Of a DNA stretch of 16,839 nt, positions 15,600-16,839 are shown piece by piece (positions within the stretch are counted from its first letter, which is position 1; each line of letters begins with the position of its first letter). The translations under genes and the position numbers were made by a program. The notes under the pieces were generated by a model. The model had not been told where the DNA came from, made no database searches, and saw nothing but the letters and a program-made list of their open reading frames with translations. The stretch is from an uncultured Veillonella sp. (GTDB lineage: Bacteria; Bacillota; Negativicutes; Veillonellales; Veillonellaceae), in assembly GCA_900544365.1 (NCBI GenBank), contig UQVF01000044.1:1-16839 (forward strand), given 5' to 3'.

Positions 15600-15745
15600 A
15601 GTAACAAAAAGAACCACTCCTTGGGACGGTTCTTGTACAATTCCTAGTATTCGATGCCATCCACTTTCCTACGCCAGCATTATCTGGTTCAGGTCTAGGG
15701 TTTTGATACTCATCAATCTCAGCATAAGCACCCCTAGTGGTTCTT
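15600..15745 (-). ncRNA. TPP riboswitch controlling thiD-thiE
   Basis: On the minus strand the aptamer core reads AGGGGTGCTTATGCTGAGAT, then AACCCTAG, then ACCTGAACCAGATAATGCTGG and CGTAGGAA, which are the conserved thi-box parts. The closing helix P1 is CCACT (within 15,736-15,740) with AGTGG (15,661-15,665). An intrinsic terminator follows about 25 bases later. The 5' strand AAGAACCACT (15,736-15,745) is also perfectly complementary over 10 bases to the terminator's 3' side AGTGGTTCTT (15,609-15,618). This offers an antiterminator that can form only when P1 is open. Confidence 0.95.
15604..15634 (-). terminator. Terminator of the thiD riboswitch
   Basis: On the minus strand AAGAACC (15,628-15,634) pairs with GGTTCTT (15,609-15,615) around a 12-base loop. 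The stem runs into TTTTT (15,606-15,610), just ahead of the thiD ribosome site. The stem is short (7 bp), which suits a switch that must compete with the 10-bp alternative pairing. Confidence 0.82.
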
Positions 15746-15758
15746 ATATTTAATATTA

Positions 15759-15787
15759 GTTATAACATGAAATAGTACCCAATGCAA
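15759..15787 (-). promoter_or_regulatory. Promoter of the thiD-thiE operon
   Basis: On the minus strand TTGCAT (15,782-15,787) and TATAAC (15,759-15,764) are separated by 17 bp, with an extended -10 TGT directly before the -10. The predicted start near 15,752 lies just ahead of the TPP aptamer. The region between this and the divergent cytX promoter is very A+T-rich and I see no gene in it. Confidence 0.6.
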
Positions 15788-15899
15788 TACAATAAATAAC
15801 AATTGAGACATTTTCAATATAAGATATTTTTTCTCAATATAGGTATTTACATAGCCTATGTATTTCATATACTATATTAGATTCACCTATACATTCCTA

Positions 15900-15928
15900 T
15901 TGACGTAATATCATTCAATTCGTATAAT
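15900..15928 (+). promoter_or_regulatory. Promoter of cytX
   Basis: TTGACG (15,900-15,905) and a perfect TATAAT (15,923-15,928) are spaced by 17 bp on the plus strand. The -10 ends directly before the second TPP aptamer, so the transcript would start within or just before the aptamer's 5' strand near 15,935. Confidence 0.8.
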
Positions 15929-15929
15929 A

Positions 15930-16022
15930 CACCTATAAGGGGTGCTCACTAAAGTGGGCTGAGAAGTCGCTATGTGCGATTAACCCATAACCTGATTTGG
16001 ATAATGCCAACGTAGGGATATA
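15930..16022 (+). ncRNA. TPP riboswitch controlling cytX
   Basis: The plus strand carries a second thi-box: AAGGGGTGCTCACTAAAGTG, GGCTGAGAAG, an extra short stem (TCGC-TATGT-GCGA), AACCCATAACCTGATTTGG, ATAATGCCAACGTAGGGA. These match the conserved TPP aptamer parts in order. An intrinsic terminator follows about 85 bases later. TPP binding is expected to stop transcription before cytX. It lies back to back with the thiD riboswitch on the opposite strand. Confidence 0.95.
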
Positions 16023-16108
16023 TGTATATATTCTTTTGTAGTGCCTATACAAAAACATAGTGAACTCTCACTTATGGTTGCTTACTATAGAGAATATATA
16101 TCATCTAC

Positions 16109-16137
16109 AGGCTAATCGATTCAGATTAGTCTTTTTT
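16109..16137 (+). terminator. Terminator of the cytX riboswitch
   Basis: AGGCTAATC (16,109-16,117) pairs with GATTAGTCT (16,124-16,132) over 9 positions (one G-U) around a six-base loop. It is followed by a T run ending near 16,137, 28 bases before the cytX ATG. Upstream of it, a second hairpin (CATAGTGA/TCACTTATG, around 16,056-16,075) and a 10-bp pairing of 16,025-16,034 with 16,091-16,100 may form the rest of the switch. Confidence 0.85.
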
Positions 16138-16165
16138 GTTCCCACTGGCATGGATAGGAGTATTC

Positions 16166-16839
16166 ATGACTGATACAAAACTTTCATCATCACGGTTGTC
16201 CCTCATTTGGTTCGGCGCCGCTCTTTCTATTGCAGAAATCATGACGGGCACCTATTTTGCGCCCTTAGGATTTTCCGATGGCCTATTAGCTATCATCATC
16301 GGTCACGTCATCGGTTGTCTACTATTGTTTGGCGCTGGACTCATCGGTGCTCGTGAACACATGAGCTCTATGCAAACTGTATCCACTGTCTTTGGCAATG
16401 GGGGCATGAAATTATTTTCCATTTTAAATGTTTTACAACTCATCGGCTGGACCGGCATTATGATCTATGACGGTGCACTTGGTGCCGTTGAATTATGGAA
16501 TCTGCCGTTCACTGCGTGGACTGTCATCATCGGCGCATTAATCATTGTATGGCTCTTTATTGGAATTCGCAACATGGGCTACATCAATAGTATCATGGGC
16601 TATGGCTTAGGCATCCTCTGCATCTATTTATTGATTAGCTTATTACAAGAAAGTTCTATTCACAGCCAAGGTAACATCACTGATGAAATGACTTTCACAG
16701 CGGCCTTGGAATTATCCATTGCTATGCCATTATCTTGGCTACCGCTAATCAGCGATTACACTCGATTATCCAAGAACCCTGTAGCAGGTACTGCGGCTAG
16801 AGGCATTATGTATGGGGTGAATAGTTCTGTGGATGCACC
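16166..16839 (+). CDS. cytX: NCS1-family hydroxymethylpyrimidine transporter CytX, cut by the right edge
   Basis: The first 224 residues of a membrane permease of the nucleobase:cation symporter-1 family. The N-terminus reads WFGAALSIAEIMTGTYFAPL (15-34), then GLLAIIIGHVIGCLLLFGAG, then QLIGWTGIMIYDGALGAVEL, a pattern I recognise from CytX, the predicted HMP transporter found with thiamine genes. About six of the expected twelve helices are present. Near the edge lies AMPLSWLPLISDYTRLSKN, a conserved NCS1 loop. The ATG has AGGAG five bases upstream. The TPP riboswitch ahead of it supports a thiamine-precursor substrate rather than cytosine, and the neighbouring ThiD would phosphorylate imported HMP. 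Confidence 0.92.
   Translation, partial: MTDTKLSSSRLSLIWFGAALSIAEIMTGTYFAPLGFSDGLLAIIIGHVIGCLLLFGAGLIGAREHMSSMQTVSTVFGNGGMKLFSILNVLQLIGWTGIMIYDGALGAVELWNLPFTAWTVIIGALIIVWLFIGIRNMGYINSIMGYGLGILCIYLLISLLQESSIHSQGNITDEMTFTAALELSIAMPLSWLPLISDYTRLSKNPVAGTAARGIMYGVNSSVDA

Overview
The window looks like a chromosomal segment from a Gram-negative-staining Firmicute of the class Negativicutes, most likely Veillonella. The basis is the split glyQ/glyS genes behind a glycine T-box, TPP-riboswitch control of thiD-thiE and cytX, a low-to-moderate G+C core with strong Shine-Dalgarno sites, and the overall look of the proteins. The genus call is recognition from memory, not a computed match.

The window has two parts. 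Positions 1 to about 9,740 are an accessory, A+T-rich block in which every gene is on the minus strand. Reading in the direction of transcription, from 9,562 towards 1, it holds: a TPR-like/DUF4261/DUF2004 protein, an Imm17-like gene fragment, a TPR-like/DUF695/RraB-like protein, a SUFU-domain protein, an intact Imm17 membrane protein, a conserved MSYDLM-type protein, an 88-residue unknown, a SUKH (SMI1/KNR4) protein with an extra N-terminal domain, a DKNYY-repeat protein, a 69-residue orphan, a DUF1877 (YfbM-like) protein, a 197-residue unknown of higher G+C, a second SUKH protein, an all-helical unknown, and the first 17 codons of another gene at the left edge. Many of these families are known or suspected immunity proteins of polymorphic toxin systems (contact-dependent inhibition, type VI/VII-type effectors). 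No toxin, secretion gene, transposase or integrase is seen, so this reads as an orphan immunity array: a stock of antidotes, probably against toxins of neighbouring strains. At least one member is decaying.

A strong bidirectional hairpin (9,740-9,783) separates this block from the core part. The core holds a T-box-controlled glyQ-glyS operon with an M48 (HtpX-like) membrane protease gene 6 bp behind glyS. Next is a thiD-thiE operon (pyrimidine and thiazole coupling steps of thiamine synthesis) on the minus strand behind a TPP riboswitch. Last is a divergent plus-strand cytX (NCS1-family hydroxymethylpyrimidine transporter) behind its own TPP riboswitch and cut off by the right edge. Promoters, aptamers and intrinsic terminators can be placed for all three core transcription units. 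The two thiamine units share one intergenic region, so synthesis and precursor uptake are both shut off by TPP.

The points most worth a second look are the orphan immunity array, the Imm17-like remnant lying between two TPR-like proteins, the mutually exclusive pairing written into the thiD riboswitch (the 5' strand of the aptamer's closing helix also matches the terminator's 3' arm), and the coupling of a membrane protease to glycyl-tRNA charging.
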